Positions 1-11,800 of a DNA stretch of 64,000 bases are shown piece by piece. The notes under the pieces are model-generated. The model was not told the DNA's origin. It searched no databases and worked only from the letters and a program-made list of their open reading frames with translations. Every line of letters begins with the position of its first letter. Position 1 is the stretch's first letter. Origin of the DNA: Diprion similis (taxonomy: Eukaryota; Arthropoda; Insecta; Hymenoptera; Diprionidae); the NCBI RefSeq assembly GCF_021155765.1, contig NC_060114.1, positions 14,331,501-14,395,500 of the forward strand. Reading direction: 5' to 3'. A program made the translations under genes and the position numbers.

Positions 1-134
1 TAAATTCAACCCAGAATGGAAATGTTGTGCAGAATTGTTTTTTCAGACAGATACAAGCAATTTACTTTCGAATAAAATAACAGACTCCTCATACATTTTC
101 AGTTAACTGTAACTATCTTTTCGAGCAGTTTTAC

Positions 135-1826
135 CTTGTCATCAGTTGGATGCCATATTCTTTGCTTGAAAGTTGTACCTTCAGAGCGGTTTGGCGGTTG
201 AGTAACGTAAGATGCCCAAGGGCTCAGTCTTTCCAGTAATTCGCCGTTGTTATTTCTGACAATAACTTTAACTTCTGACAAATGTTGAATGGGACTAGAA
301 CCGTCAAGATTTGGCTCCAGTTTCAACTCCCATTTTCCATAATCGAGTTTTTTATACGGCGTCTTAGTGCGATCCCAACCATCTGTGTATCGAAACAGAC
401 CAAACTATGAACCTGTACAAACTCATACTCAGAGCTTATTTTTAACCGATAATTTAATTTCTTACTGAAGTCGCCGGTAAGAAAAAGTTCTTTAGCTCCC
501 GGCGCCCATTCCAAAGCCGTTACACTGTTGTCCGGGTTAATATGAACTCCAAAGTGTTTGTATGCCAATGAGAATTGATCAAAATCCTTTTCCGCCTCCT
601 CAATTTTTTCCATGTAGTCTTTGAATATCGCATATCTGTTGATAAACAAGATTGAATTCTTAGTAATATTTGAAAAACTTCAGCAAACACATCTAAATAA
701 GAAGTCTATTCAGATCTTTAAAGAAGAGGCTAATCCCAAGGTTGATATTATTTGACAAAATATCAGTAATTGTGATTAGCTATATCATGAAACCTTTGAC
801 CTTCACATTGAATTGCGTTAATAGCAGTCTAATTTTCAATCATTATTCAGATTATATTTGTTAGTTTGAGGGACACGTGAAGGGATAGAGAATTGCTTGG
901 CGAAAAGATATGATATAATTTATTCCAATTTCATTATTAGTTTCTTTTTTTGTCTAAAATTAATCTATTATAAGAACAGTTACATAAGACTTGACCAAGT
1001 TTTATTTTAATGTCAAAGACGCGTAGGAGTTATCTGTTTTGAAATCATTTATCTCTTCCATTTTAGTTGGTCTTTTTGTTTGCCCTAACAACTTAAATCG
1101 GTGATTTTCTGATGTAGTTTAAACATTGTTCAAAAGCAATGAAAAGAAATATAATTTCTCAATTTGCTTTTCATTTTATCTCATTTTTGAATTGCTCAAA
1201 AAATACAATATAATATAAATATAATACAACTATAAACAAACGAAGAATTGAACAATAGAATATTGTAGACACAATGAAGAATAAAAGTTCAGCATGTTGA
1301 TTTGGGTTTGTTTAAATGGAATTCAAGTCAGACTTTTCTTATACTGTGGGATAGAGATATCGGATTTCTTATCTCAATTTACCGTATATTCGGTACTGTC
1401 GATCTAATCACAATGTTGTAAGAAAATTTCAGTCATTGATCCTCATCCAATCCAATCCGAAACCGAGAATAAGATGATCCTACACGTGCATTGCGTAAGT
1501 ATACAAATGTGTAGTATCGGGTACATGTGTGTTATGTAAAATAAGAAGGGAACTAGAAGAAAACAGTCACGAGTCACGGATCAAAAACAATGAAGGAAAC
1601 TGGCCATTTCCGTTAAGCAGAAAGCCGAGTTTTCCAAGAGCAAACAGACAGCAAATACGCAAAAAATCATCGAGTTTTTTCGCGAGAAATAAAAGTAAGA
1701 ATGATGATAGAACCTCTTCCGAATCTCCTTCTCGTACGGCGCCAAGTACGGATCCCTTTCCAGTAGAGTTTTCAGTTCAGGTACTTCGACTTGCATCGGA
1801 TCCATTGCGGACCATTTTCCACCCAT
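135..1826 (-). CDS. GBE1: 1,4-alpha-glucan (glycogen) branching enzyme, N-terminal exons, partial
   Basis: Three minus-strand exons join in phase: 1714-1826, 466-635 and 135-382 (introns 636-1713 and 383-465). They give about 177 residues beginning MGGKWSAMDP, then LLERDPYLAPYEKEIRKR, the CBM48 stretch EWAPGAKELFLTGDFNGW, and KKLDYGKWELKLEP, which match the N-terminus and carbohydrate-binding module 48 of eukaryotic glycogen branching enzyme. The enzyme makes alpha-1,6 branches in cytosolic glycogen. The Asn of GDFNGW is split across intron 2, which supports the model. The chosen ATG has an AACA context and a second Met lies 7 codons on. Exon 3 ends at a GACAAG|gtaaaa donor; 1-134 reads as intron. 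The catalytic GH13 domain lies beyond the left edge, so activity cannot be judged. The family call is firm; the first donor (AAGAG|gttcta) is weak but is the only one that keeps the conserved frame. Confidence 0.93.
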
Positions 1827-2418
1827 TGTTATGAAATTTGTTTATTGTATTCAAAATTCACACACTTTCAAGATCGCGGAAATCACTGCTTCGGTAGTCA
1901 TGTGTAGCTGCAACGCCGGCTCAAATGCGAATGACATGTCAAGGTGATTCCCCCCGGAGCCCCTCAGACCGCGATCAGAGTACAATTTTACCATCTGTCG
2001 CGTTAAAAATGTCCCCAAATGTGGAATGTTAAGTTTTTTACGGAACATTTATGCATAGTTATAAACAGAGATTTGTTACCGTTTGATGGTACGTCGTTGG
2101 TGGAAAGTAAATTCTGCTTCTCGTTGCTTGCTGGTAATGGCAGTGTTTTCATTACCGACGTCATCATGACGCTCGAACCTCGCGACGTTGAGGGTACCCG
2201 GCCGCATGGCGGCGCGCTGTGCGAAAACTAAAACCGGGTCTAGCGGGCGCGAGCGCGATTCACTTAGAATCTAGAATCGAGCGCTTAGCTCGAGTAGGTA
2301 GGACTTTGGGTAGGACCGATAGGACGTAATGCTGGATCTCCCTATTCTGCCCGCGCGTGCGATTATCGCGTTCTTCCCGCGCTCGGTCAGGTGTCGAGTT
2401 CTTTCCATCTCACGTTCT
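1827..2418. promoter_or_regulatory. Upstream region of the branching enzyme gene, GC/CpG-rich from about 2150
   Basis: No coding sequence is supported here. From about 2150 to 2420 the base composition turns GC- and CpG-rich (for example GGCCGCATGGCGGCGCGC near 2201 and gcgggcgcgagcgcg near 2241), against the AT-rich surroundings. This would suit a housekeeping promoter for the minus-strand branching enzyme gene, which starts at 1826. The promoter role is inference from position and composition; no TATA box or initiator was identified. Confidence 0.3.
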
Positions 2419-3017
2419 TTAACCCTTAGCGGCATAGTGGTATTCCAGAATGCCACCTGTTTTAAAACACGTTTTTACGATTTTAGAGTAGTTTTATTCG
2501 ATTTAACCGGGTTTTTTTTTGTAATTTTATGATCTTGATATGTTAGAGGATCAAAGTTTATGTTCAAATTGTTCTGATGTTTCGTTAATTTGTTTATAGA
2601 AATTAACAAATTCTGAAAAATAGCACGTTTTTAGGAAAAATGTATTATTGAAGATAGTTTTAAGAGTATCCTTACGATTTTTGGTAGGCGGGGGTTTTTA
2701 GGGTCGCTGATTACGAATGCGTTTTCAGATTTGCAAAATTCAAAATGGCGGACACAATATGGCGGCTGTACACTTCAAATGACGGATTTTATGACCGCAA
2801 AATGATTGCAATTGATTTGAAAGTATGGAAAAGATCTTGGGTTTTATGATTTGCGAAGGTCAAACGACTTTTTGCGTTTTGGTCCACCATATTGGATCCG
2901 CCATCTTGAATTTTCAACTTTTGAGTGCAGATTCGTAATCAGCGACCCCAAAAACCCTCGAGTTTAAAATTTCAAGTCGATAGTAAGTAACGAAAAATGT
3001 GTGCCGCTAAGGGTTAA
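2419..3017. mobile_element. Non-autonomous piggyBac-like MITE with TTAA flanks
   Basis: The 599-bp segment begins TTAACCCTTAGCGGCA and ends with the exact inverted copy TGCCGCTAAGGGTTAA. TTAA at both ends fits the TTAA target duplication of piggyBac-type transposons, with CCCTTAGCGGCA as terminal repeat. Inside is a second inverted pair: GGGTCGCTGATTACGAAT near 2700 and ATTCGTAATCAGCGACCC near 2930, flanking related 'ATGGCGG' and 'CCGCCAT' stretches. There is no transposase frame, so it must depend on an element elsewhere. The structure is read directly; the superfamily is inferred from the TTAA ends. Confidence 0.8.
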
Positions 3018-3473
3018 GGATCGCGTTTTTAGGGTTGGTTATGGGAACGGGGCGAACGGGGCTCACCTTTTGGTGACCTGAGGTGCCCGTTCCTAGGGGA
3101 GCGTCGACACGGCGACACACATGCTTGTCGCCCGAGCACAACAGCGTTGGGTCTCGATAAATCGGGACCGCTGTTTGCACGGCCTTGAGCCACTTTGGAC
3201 GCTCCCTGTTGCACCACTTCCACGTAACAGTCGGAAGTGTGGCGTGTTGATGAGTTGTACATACTTGGCAGGGTAGATTAAGTTTCTACAATAATAGTGG
3301 TTGATACAGCAATCCTATTCATTTTATGACATTAGAAGGCTTAGTTTTCTTCCGTCACATGCCGACTACTAGATCATTAGAAAGGGGGGTGAAACGGGTG
3401 ATTTTACCCTTTGTAACAATAAATTTTATATTAATTTGACTATCCATGAATTTAATTTCTTGCTACTAGGCTC
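3018..3473. other. Intergenic spacer with an unassigned GC-rich block
   Basis: About 3030-3260 is GC-rich compared with its surroundings and includes the short stem ctcaccttttggtgac. The minus strand has an open frame of 77 codons here, but its composition (Arg, Ser, Pro) looks like a by-product of GC content and I recognise no protein or RNA family. From 3261 to 3473 the sequence is AT-rich and featureless. Confidence 0.3.
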
Positions 3474-4119
3474 TAGGGTGTCTCTTACTTAGGGTGATGA
3501 CGATTTTTTCCAGCTCACCCCCCACATAAACTACAAATAATTAAAAAACAAATGCCTAGTTTTTTTTCAGACTTTTACCTCAATTCTAACTCGTGCACCA
3601 AGAGGATGGATTTATCCATTTAAAATACATGTGTTTCGGACACATTCTCAGTATGCATTTTATTGTAGGAGTAATAATGTCCAAAAATATTTATAACTGT
3701 GAGATTTTAGTGGCCATTAGTGCTACTACCTGCGAAAAAAATCAGATCATCATACCAGGCAATCTAGACGAATTGTACACCCTTGAAATTAATTTTTTTT
3801 TTATTTAGAGAAAGTACAATTCATCTAGATTGCCTGGTACGATAATGTGAATTTTTTCTCAGATGGTAGCACTAATGCCGGCTGAAACCTCGCAGTTACA
3901 GATATATCTAAATACTATTATTCTTTCAATAAAAAATATACCGAGATGTGTCCAAACATGTCTATTTTAAATGGGGAAATCCATCCTGTTGGTAGCACGT
4001 GTGAAAGATGAGTTAAAAATCTGAAGAAATTAAGCAAATTATTTTCGAATTACTTGAAGTTCATTTGGGGGACGAGCCGGAAAAAAAAATCCTCAACACT
4101 CTAATTAAGTGACACTCTA
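3474..4119. mobile_element. Long foldback (hairpin) MITE with TA flanks
   Basis: Almost the whole 646-bp segment is one inverted repeat. The left arm from 3476 pairs with the right arm ending at 4117: GGGTGTCTCTTACTTAGGGTG at the left end is matched by the complement of the right end, and the inner ends are caggcaatctagacgaattg (3758-3777) against caattcatctagattgcctg (3817-3836), with an AT-rich loop of roughly 35-40 bp. TA dinucleotides flank both outer ends, as for Tc1/mariner-type insertion. No protein is encoded. The foldback is directly visible; the superfamily is inferred from the TA flank. Confidence 0.8.
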
Positions 4120-4686
4120 CTAAGCACTCAGGTTGGAAGCTGCAAGCAATGTGTGATCTGTTCCTGCCACAGACATGGACTTTGTAACTGTTATCAGTAT
4201 TACTATTGAATGCATTACGGTGCAAACTCAAAGCCGTTTTTCTTCAAGTTTCAATCATGTATGTCGTAATGCACTGTACTCATGATTATTCAAGGAAGAC
4301 TTTAAAAATTTTCGGTTTTAGTTATTTTGAGATAAATATGTCTTGTACACAGAGTAAACCTATTATGTAATCTAACCGATAGTACAGAAGCATGTTGAAC
4401 ATTGTGAAGAGAAAAAAAATTATGAAATTTAGCCAAATACCTCACATTCTCCATAAGTAGGAATAGGGTTTTGGCAGTTAGAATGATTCGGTGATTTTAC
4501 GGTAGTAATTCAATATTGGGTGTTATTGAAAACGCCCACCGAATTGTCTGATATCCAGACACTGACGCCTCTCTCGATTCAGTTAGCTGGCAGCAGTGCC
4601 TCTGGAGAGATATATTTATTCTGCAATGTTGCCTATTTTGAATATTTATTGAGTGTGATCGAGTTTTGAAAGGAAATTAGTACGAC
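4120..4686 (+). promoter_or_regulatory. 5' flank of cubilin
   Basis: This 567-bp AT-rich stretch between the foldback element and the cubilin start codon contains the cubilin promoter and 5' UTR by position. A short dyad (tgcattacgg near 4211 and gtcgtaatgca near 4262) is present. I could not place a TATA box or transcription start. Confidence 0.3.
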
Positions 4687-5822
4687 ATGACTGCAAGGAT
4701 CCTCTTGCGGTCCCGATGGGCCGTGGCTTTTGCTTTGCTCACTATCTTTGTAAGCGTTTCCGAAACGTGGATTAACGATAGGTGAGATTTTTATCTTATA
4801 GTAAGAGATAGCGAACTAATTAATCCGAAAATTTCAGATCAAAAGAAATTCACTTTAACGCAAAATTAAACATATACAGTTTGCCTGAATTCGTTCCGTA
4901 CAGGAATGATCGATGTATTATATTGATGCAAACTTGATTCAGTTTACAGAGTTGTATACACATTCCTTACGTATAAATATATCGCTGTGAATTGAAAATT
5001 TGACAGGCCGGTTCTAGAAGTTCGTGACGGAAATCTCTTCATCACTAGTGCCCAAGATAAGAACATCACTTTACAGACTCGCGGTGCGAGCTACGTCACC
5101 GTGAACGGACTTAATCTGGTACAGGTCGCGTCGTCGGTGAGTAGATTACTTCCAAATTTTCATTTCATCTTACCTGCTTTGTTCGGACCATTTTTGAAAA
5201 TTCGAAATCGATCACAGGCGTACAACGCTTCGAAATTAGTGGAAACATGGAAATACGGAATCCTCGGAGATGTCGAGTCCAAGCTCCAAGAGATAAGAGG
5301 AACGATATACGACGATCGCTCTGGTCTAGTGAGCAGAATTAGTGCCATTGAATTAGGCACTAGACAGAACGCTACCGTTAGTATTTCTCTTGCAATGGTC
5401 GTCAACGTACCGTAAGAATAAACAAATTCATTATGCTCCTCCTCGATTCGACAAAAGAAATTCTAACTCAATTAATACTCGAAATACTCGAAGCAGTGCC
5501 AAAACTTGACGTATTTCTCACTCTCTTACGGTAAATCTCAGCTCACCTCTCATTTTCTAGGATGGACGCGATAGTCTTACCGATTTTGCACGAACTCGAA
5601 TTCAGCGGCTCACCGTACGAGTATGTATTATACCTATTTGCTGTTCGATTTAATGATTATTTTCAGCAGGTTTCAGTAAGAATTTGCATTACAATCTTCT
5701 CGCTTCAATAGTTTGTATTGTATTACGTAACGCTGACTTTCTAGCATTGATATGAGTACTTCTATAACATAGGTGCGTCGAACGGAACGCCAGATCAGAG
5801 ATATCCTGAACAAGTTGCAAAC
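4687..5822 (+). other. Cubn: Cubilin N-terminus: signal peptide and helical amnionless-binding region (exons 1-5)
   Basis: Exons: 4687-4781, 5007-5136, 5218-5376, 5561-5620 and the start of 5773-5913. Residues 1 to about 25 are the signal peptide. Next comes [19 protein letters not shown], which resembles the conserved N-terminal stretch of cubilins, then a heptad-like helical region ([29 protein letters not shown]). By analogy with vertebrate cubilin this part trimerises and binds amnionless. Residue-level similarity is read from the translation; the binding role is inferred from the family. Confidence 0.85.
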
Positions 5823-8800
5823 CGATGAGTGTGAAAGTAATCCTTGCCAGAATGGCGGTACTTGCGAGGATTTAATAGACGGGTATAAATGCCGCTGCAC
5901 GGAAGGTTGGGAGGTAATTTCTTTTCACCCTCTGTTACAGCGATTCAAGTACGTTGATGAGGTATTTAAAACAATGGAATGTATTTATTGTTGTCCCAGG
6001 GACCGCAGTGCACTAGGGATATTGATGAATGCACCAGGTACCACGGAACTGATTTAGGATGTCAGAACAATGCTGTCTGTACAAATCTTCCTGGAACTTA
6101 TGGGTAGGTTTCAAAGAGTAAATCACCTCTCATTAAACTATTTGAACGCATTTACCATAATTTATTTCGTATATCTTCTGCGGTGCAGATGAGCAGAGGA
6201 GTAGAAAATTAACTGTTCTGGTCTCACCAGATGCCCGTAACACAAAACTTGAATATATCTTATATAAAACTGTTATGGGCACTTGAAACGTGATGCAACT
6301 GATGAAGCTTTATTTGTTAAACAATAGATGCGTCTGTACATCAGGATGGTACGGTACTCACTGCAAGACACGGACAAAAGTATGCAACAGAGAAAACTCA
6401 AACGAACTTTGCGGGCACGGCGTCTGCGTTGAAAGTGATACATTACTTGGTTACTCTTGCTCGTGCGACGAGGTACAAATCTAAAACAAATCGTTGTCGG
6501 TAGCGGTTTTCTTTGCGCGAAGATCTTTCAATGGTTCATTGTGTAGGGCTGGACTAGCACCAGTGCAAATCCGGCTTGTGTCCAAGACGTCGACGAGTGT
6601 GCCGCCAAGCATCCTCCATGCTCCGTCAGTCCCATGGTGCCGTGCATCAACGTGCCTGGGGGCTTTCACTGCGGATCGTGTCCTCAGGGCTTTACAGGAA
6701 ACGGGTACTACTGCGCGGATATCGATGAGTGTCTTACTAACAACGGTGGTTGCAGTCTTTCACCCTTAGTGCGGTGCTTCAATACAATGGTATCGCGTCA
6801 AACAAAATCATCGGGAACTTTAATGCGTGGCCCTTACGAATGATTGACAGTGAAACTGCATCCTTTTTGCAGGGGTCAAGGATGTGCGCGCCGTGTCCAA
6901 CTGGTTATGAAGGTGATGGAGTGACCTGCAACTACGTCGGACGTTGCAGAATAAACAATGGCGGTTGTCATCCGTTAGCGACATGCATCAATAGCCCAGG
7001 GATGGGCGACTGGTCCGTTCAATGTCGCTGTCCGGCAGGATATCGCGGTAATGGAATGGGACCAAATGGTTGCGAGGTAGGATCCGATGTTTTGAGCCCT
7101 TCGACCTGTACCAGCAACCCCTGCAGCCACGGAACTTGCATTTCGAACGGGCCTTATGATTACACGTGTCGATGTGAATCTGGATATACCGGTGAGATAT
7201 TCTGATGTGGATATTAACCTTGACGATTGAAAATCTTGGCGTTGAAAGCTAACGGAACTGCGTGTATATTCATCTGTGGAAATGAGCTAGTGGATCAAAA
7301 GAATACTAAGTGAGCGGGACGCGTATTTTTCAATGTTTAGGAAGAAACTGCGATACCAAAGCGAATCCTTGCGATCCTAATCCTTGCCGAAATCGAGGGA
7401 CATGCACTGTTTCTACAAGACAACGACCAATTTGTGTGTGCACCGGAAGCTTTACTGGACCCCAGTGTGAAACTCCCACGGAGACCTGTGGGGGATTTAT
7501 TGAGGATCCAGCAGGAATTTTGCAATTCCCCAGTGACGGTAGTAAGTATCCAAATGGCTTGAGCTGCGCCTGGGTTCTTGGCGCCGATGAAAACAAAGTT
7601 TTGAATGTCACCTTCACGGCGTTCGACCTTGAATCTTCCACGGATTGTCAGACCGATTACCTTCAGGTGAGTCAGGAAAGACTATTCAAAAGACTATCAT
7701 CGTGATCATAGCACATACTTCTTATCGTACATAATTAATCCGCAGATTCACGACGGCCGCACAGCTGGAGAACACTCGATCGGAAGATACTGTGGCGTGA
7801 ACTTACCCAGAAATGGAACTATAATCTCATCTGACAGGTATTTATACCTTTGGTTCCACTCGGACGGAAGCTCAGCTTACGACGGATTCACCATGAACTG
7901 GACGTCGATAGACCCGCAATGTGGAGGTGAGATGAGTGCAAGTTTCGGTAAGATAATCTCTCCGGGATGGTCGCACAGATATCCGCCAAACAGAGACTGC
8001 CGGTGGCACGTTATCGTCAACCCTGGAAAACGAATTCAATTCCATTTCTACACAATAATGCTGGAGGAGAGTCCTACCTGCCAGAAAGATTATCTCAAGG
8101 TAAAGTTCTTCTGTTTCTTGCCATAAGCTCTTCGAGTATGCACCAGTACTGCAGTCGTTAACTGGATGTTTTATTCATTCCAACAGATTATGGATGGGCC
8201 AGGCGACAGAAGCCAACAGTTGGGACTATTCTGTAACCACACCAATCCACCACAACTTGTGACATCTGGATCGGAAGCTTGGATTCATTTTCACTCCGAT
8301 GATTCAGGACAAGACGTCGGTTTTGAAATCGGTTTCTCGACCATTGAAGGTATGAAAAATGTTTTACCTGTATCAGTAACTTTTCGAGTGTTTAAAACAG
8401 CAGAGATGCGGGTCACTGGTCTTCCGAGAGTTGTTTTTCGTATTACTTGAAAAATAATTTCTCCAGGATCGCCGGGATGCGGAGGCATTTATACAACTCC
8501 TTCTGGCACCATCACTTCACCCAATTTCGAGACTCGGTACGATCGAAACTTGGATTGTGAGTGGAGAATTCAAATACCGGTTGGAGAACGAATCAAGATA
8601 ACATGGGTCAGCTTTGACGTCGAGACTTCCACTGGCTGCAGGTGGGATTTTGTCGAGGTGTGTAAATTTTTCTGCGCAGACTTTCCACACGGCCTCGGGG
8701 CACAGCGAATTTGAATTACTTACAAATTTTACACATTTTCGGCTAGTTATTGTATTGAATTCAAGTTACTGAATTATTGGTATACTCCGTTTCACTCGTG

Positions 8801-11800
8801 TTTGGGCTAAAAAATACCGGATGTACATATTTTTCTACCACAGGTGCGGGAAGGGGTGGACATAAGAGGTCCGTTGATTGGGAGGTATTGCGGTTCCATG
8901 CTGCCGCAGTCTATACGATCTGAATCAAATGTTGTACTGATAAGATTCAAAAGTGATGCGAGTCGTCAGGAGAAAGGATTCAAACTAAATTACGAGGTTA
9001 ATTGCGGCGGACAATTTGTTGACCCCACGGGTGTTTTGAAATCCCCTTACTATCCGAATCCTTATCCGGCCTCGAGGACATGCATTTACGAAATAATACA
9101 GCAAACTGGGAAAGCTATAAGATTGACTATCAAGGCTATGGATATTGAGGGTCCAGCGAGATTCCGTTGCCGCTTCGATTACTTGGAAGTCCACGATGGT
9201 AACAGTGAGAAGGCGACAAAAATCGGAACCTACTGTGGCACAAACGCATCGATTCCCTATTTCCCCATTTTGTCAACGCACAATCATATGTGGATTAAGT
9301 TTAAGACAGACGCCAGCGTTCACAAACGAGGATTCATGGCTACCTACGACGTTGTCGATATTAGTGAGCAGAATTTTCCTACTTCTAAATTACCCTTAGA
9401 TCAAAATTGCACCTACGACTGTTACCTTATCATTTTTCCCAACCAGGGTGTGGAGGTATCTTTACAGCGACAACGGGTATAATTCAGTCCCCTTCTGACA
9501 ATGGAAAATACGGGAACAACGAGGAATGCACCTGGATCATTCAGGCACCCCCAGGATTTATTGTGCGGCTTAATTGGCACATATTTGATCTGGAATCGCA
9601 TCGAGCCTGCTACCACGATTATGTCAGAGTATACGATTACACGGTAATGGACGTAAAACAGGAAATAGGAACGTAAGTTATATCCGTTGATCGATTCATC
9701 ACTTTTTCATTTGTATTTTCAAAGTCTCCAGAAAAAAGGATTCCACGATTATCTCAACCGTATTCCTGGTAGTGTATGATAATTACCTGCCTCGTTCCAG
9801 GTTCTGCGGAAAAAAACTACCGCACGTGATGACTACACAATCGCGAATGATGTCAATCAACTTTCATACAGATTCTTCTGGTAGGAGTGACGGATTCATG
9901 GCTGTGTATACATTTATCGATGCTTCAAGATCCTGTGGCGGACACTTGTCGACGCTGACAGGCGTTATTAAGTCGCCAGGTCATCCCCAGCCCTATCCGG
10001 AGAACAGAGTATGCGAATGGTTCATCTATGCTCCTAGCAGGCACCAAGTCGTATTGAATGTTAGGAATTTCAGTATCGAGGCGGACTCATCGTGCAGATC
10101 TGACAGTCTCGAAATTAGGTAAAGTCCGTATCTCCTGCTCATATTTTCGTATGCACGTGACAAAATTCGCGGTGATCGAGTGCTACAAAGTATAATGGTA
10201 TCCTCTCCACAAAAATCCACTTTTGGAGCCTTACGGAGATAGTTGCGGGCTTATATGTTACATGCAATTCCACTTTCTTTAGAAACGGAGGCTCGAAATC
10301 ATCTCCCCTGATTGGAAAATACTGCGGAACAGAAATACCGAAGCTAATTTCGACCTTCGGCAATCAGATGTACCTGAGATTTACATCTGATAACTCAAGA
10401 AGTGGAGCCGGTTTCCTCATAGAATGGGATAGCAACCCAGTTGGTTTGTAATTATTGTCTCATGTCGATTCACGGACAATGAGGAGGATCTACTTCTTGA
10501 TAGCATAAATGTTTCCACCTTACAATATTTATTAAATCTCAACAGGTTGCGGGGGTACTTCGACAACCTCCAGTGGATCGATCATTTCTCCTAATTACCC
10601 TGAACCGTATCATGACCTCGCTGAATGTCACTGGGATTTTAGAGTTGCTCACGGCAGCGTTATTCAATTTATCATCGTGGATCTCCAGCTCGAAGAACAT
10701 AACCAATGTCGATATGATTTTATCGAAATTACTGAAGGGGTTCCTGGACACACGAAAAGCTTGGGAAAATACTGCAGCAGTGATCATCCTATCTACATAC
10801 AGACCACAACGAATGTAGCAAGTATTCGTTTCCGTGCTGATATCGAAAACGCCGGTCGTGGTTTTCAGATAAACTACCAAACTCGTGAGTGATATTGGTT
10901 TCAACAAATATCAGTAAAGTCAAATTATAATAAAAAAAAAAAAAAAAAAAAAAAACAATTGAGGAGAGACTTTCAATTTTTCTAGTCTGCCACCGCATAC
11001 TTAAGGGATTCCGAGGAGTGATTGAATCGCCAAATTTCCCGAACAATTACCCACACCGAGAAAACTGTAGCTGGGTGATCGAGGCACCCCTGGGCAACAA
11101 GATAAATGCGACCTTTTCTCACTTTGACTTGGAAGCAGGGCTCGAAGACTCTTGCGATTTCGATTACCTAAAAGTAACCGAGGGGGACCACAATGTGTCG
11201 ACAAAATTTATCAACAAATACTGTGGCATGGAACTTCCACCCAAGATAGTATCTACTCAACGTCAGGTCTTTCTTCAATTTTATTCCGACAGCTACAGTG
11301 CAAGTAATGGATTCCGGCTTGAATGGATTGTCAACGGTTAGTTTATGAAGTCAAGCATATATTAGATTCATGAAAATAATTACGCATGTATAGGAATTGA
11401 TCAAAGTTTTAGAGTAACAATAAATGCTGAAATGTGGATAAATTCATAGGTTGCGGTGGTCTCTTAACTAGTCCACAAGGTACGATCACATCTCCAGGAT
11501 GGCCCGGGCCGTACCCAGCGGATATTGAATGCCTTTGGCACATAGTGGTGGACTATTCTCAAAGTATAGAACTTCAGTTGGTTAAAGTCGACATGGAAAA
11601 GACGTCGGAATGCGGAGCTGATCATTTAAGCGTGTACAACGGAGCAGACGACAAAGCGATACAGCTGATAGAAACATGCCAAGTGTCCAGCCCGCAGACA
11701 CTTACCAGTACAGGAAATCAAATGTTCATCAAATTTTTCACCGACTCCTCATTCGAACTCTCGGGATTCAAAGCTACTTATAAAAGCATTCCTATCGAAT

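Noticed and set aside
1529-1834. A plus-strand 101-codon gene
   Set aside because: It is the antisense shadow of branching enzyme exon 1 and its intron and has no recognisable motif.
3029-3262. A 77-codon minus-strand gene in the GC-rich block
   Set aside because: Arg/Ser/Pro-rich translation typical of GC-rich non-coding DNA; no recognisable domain.
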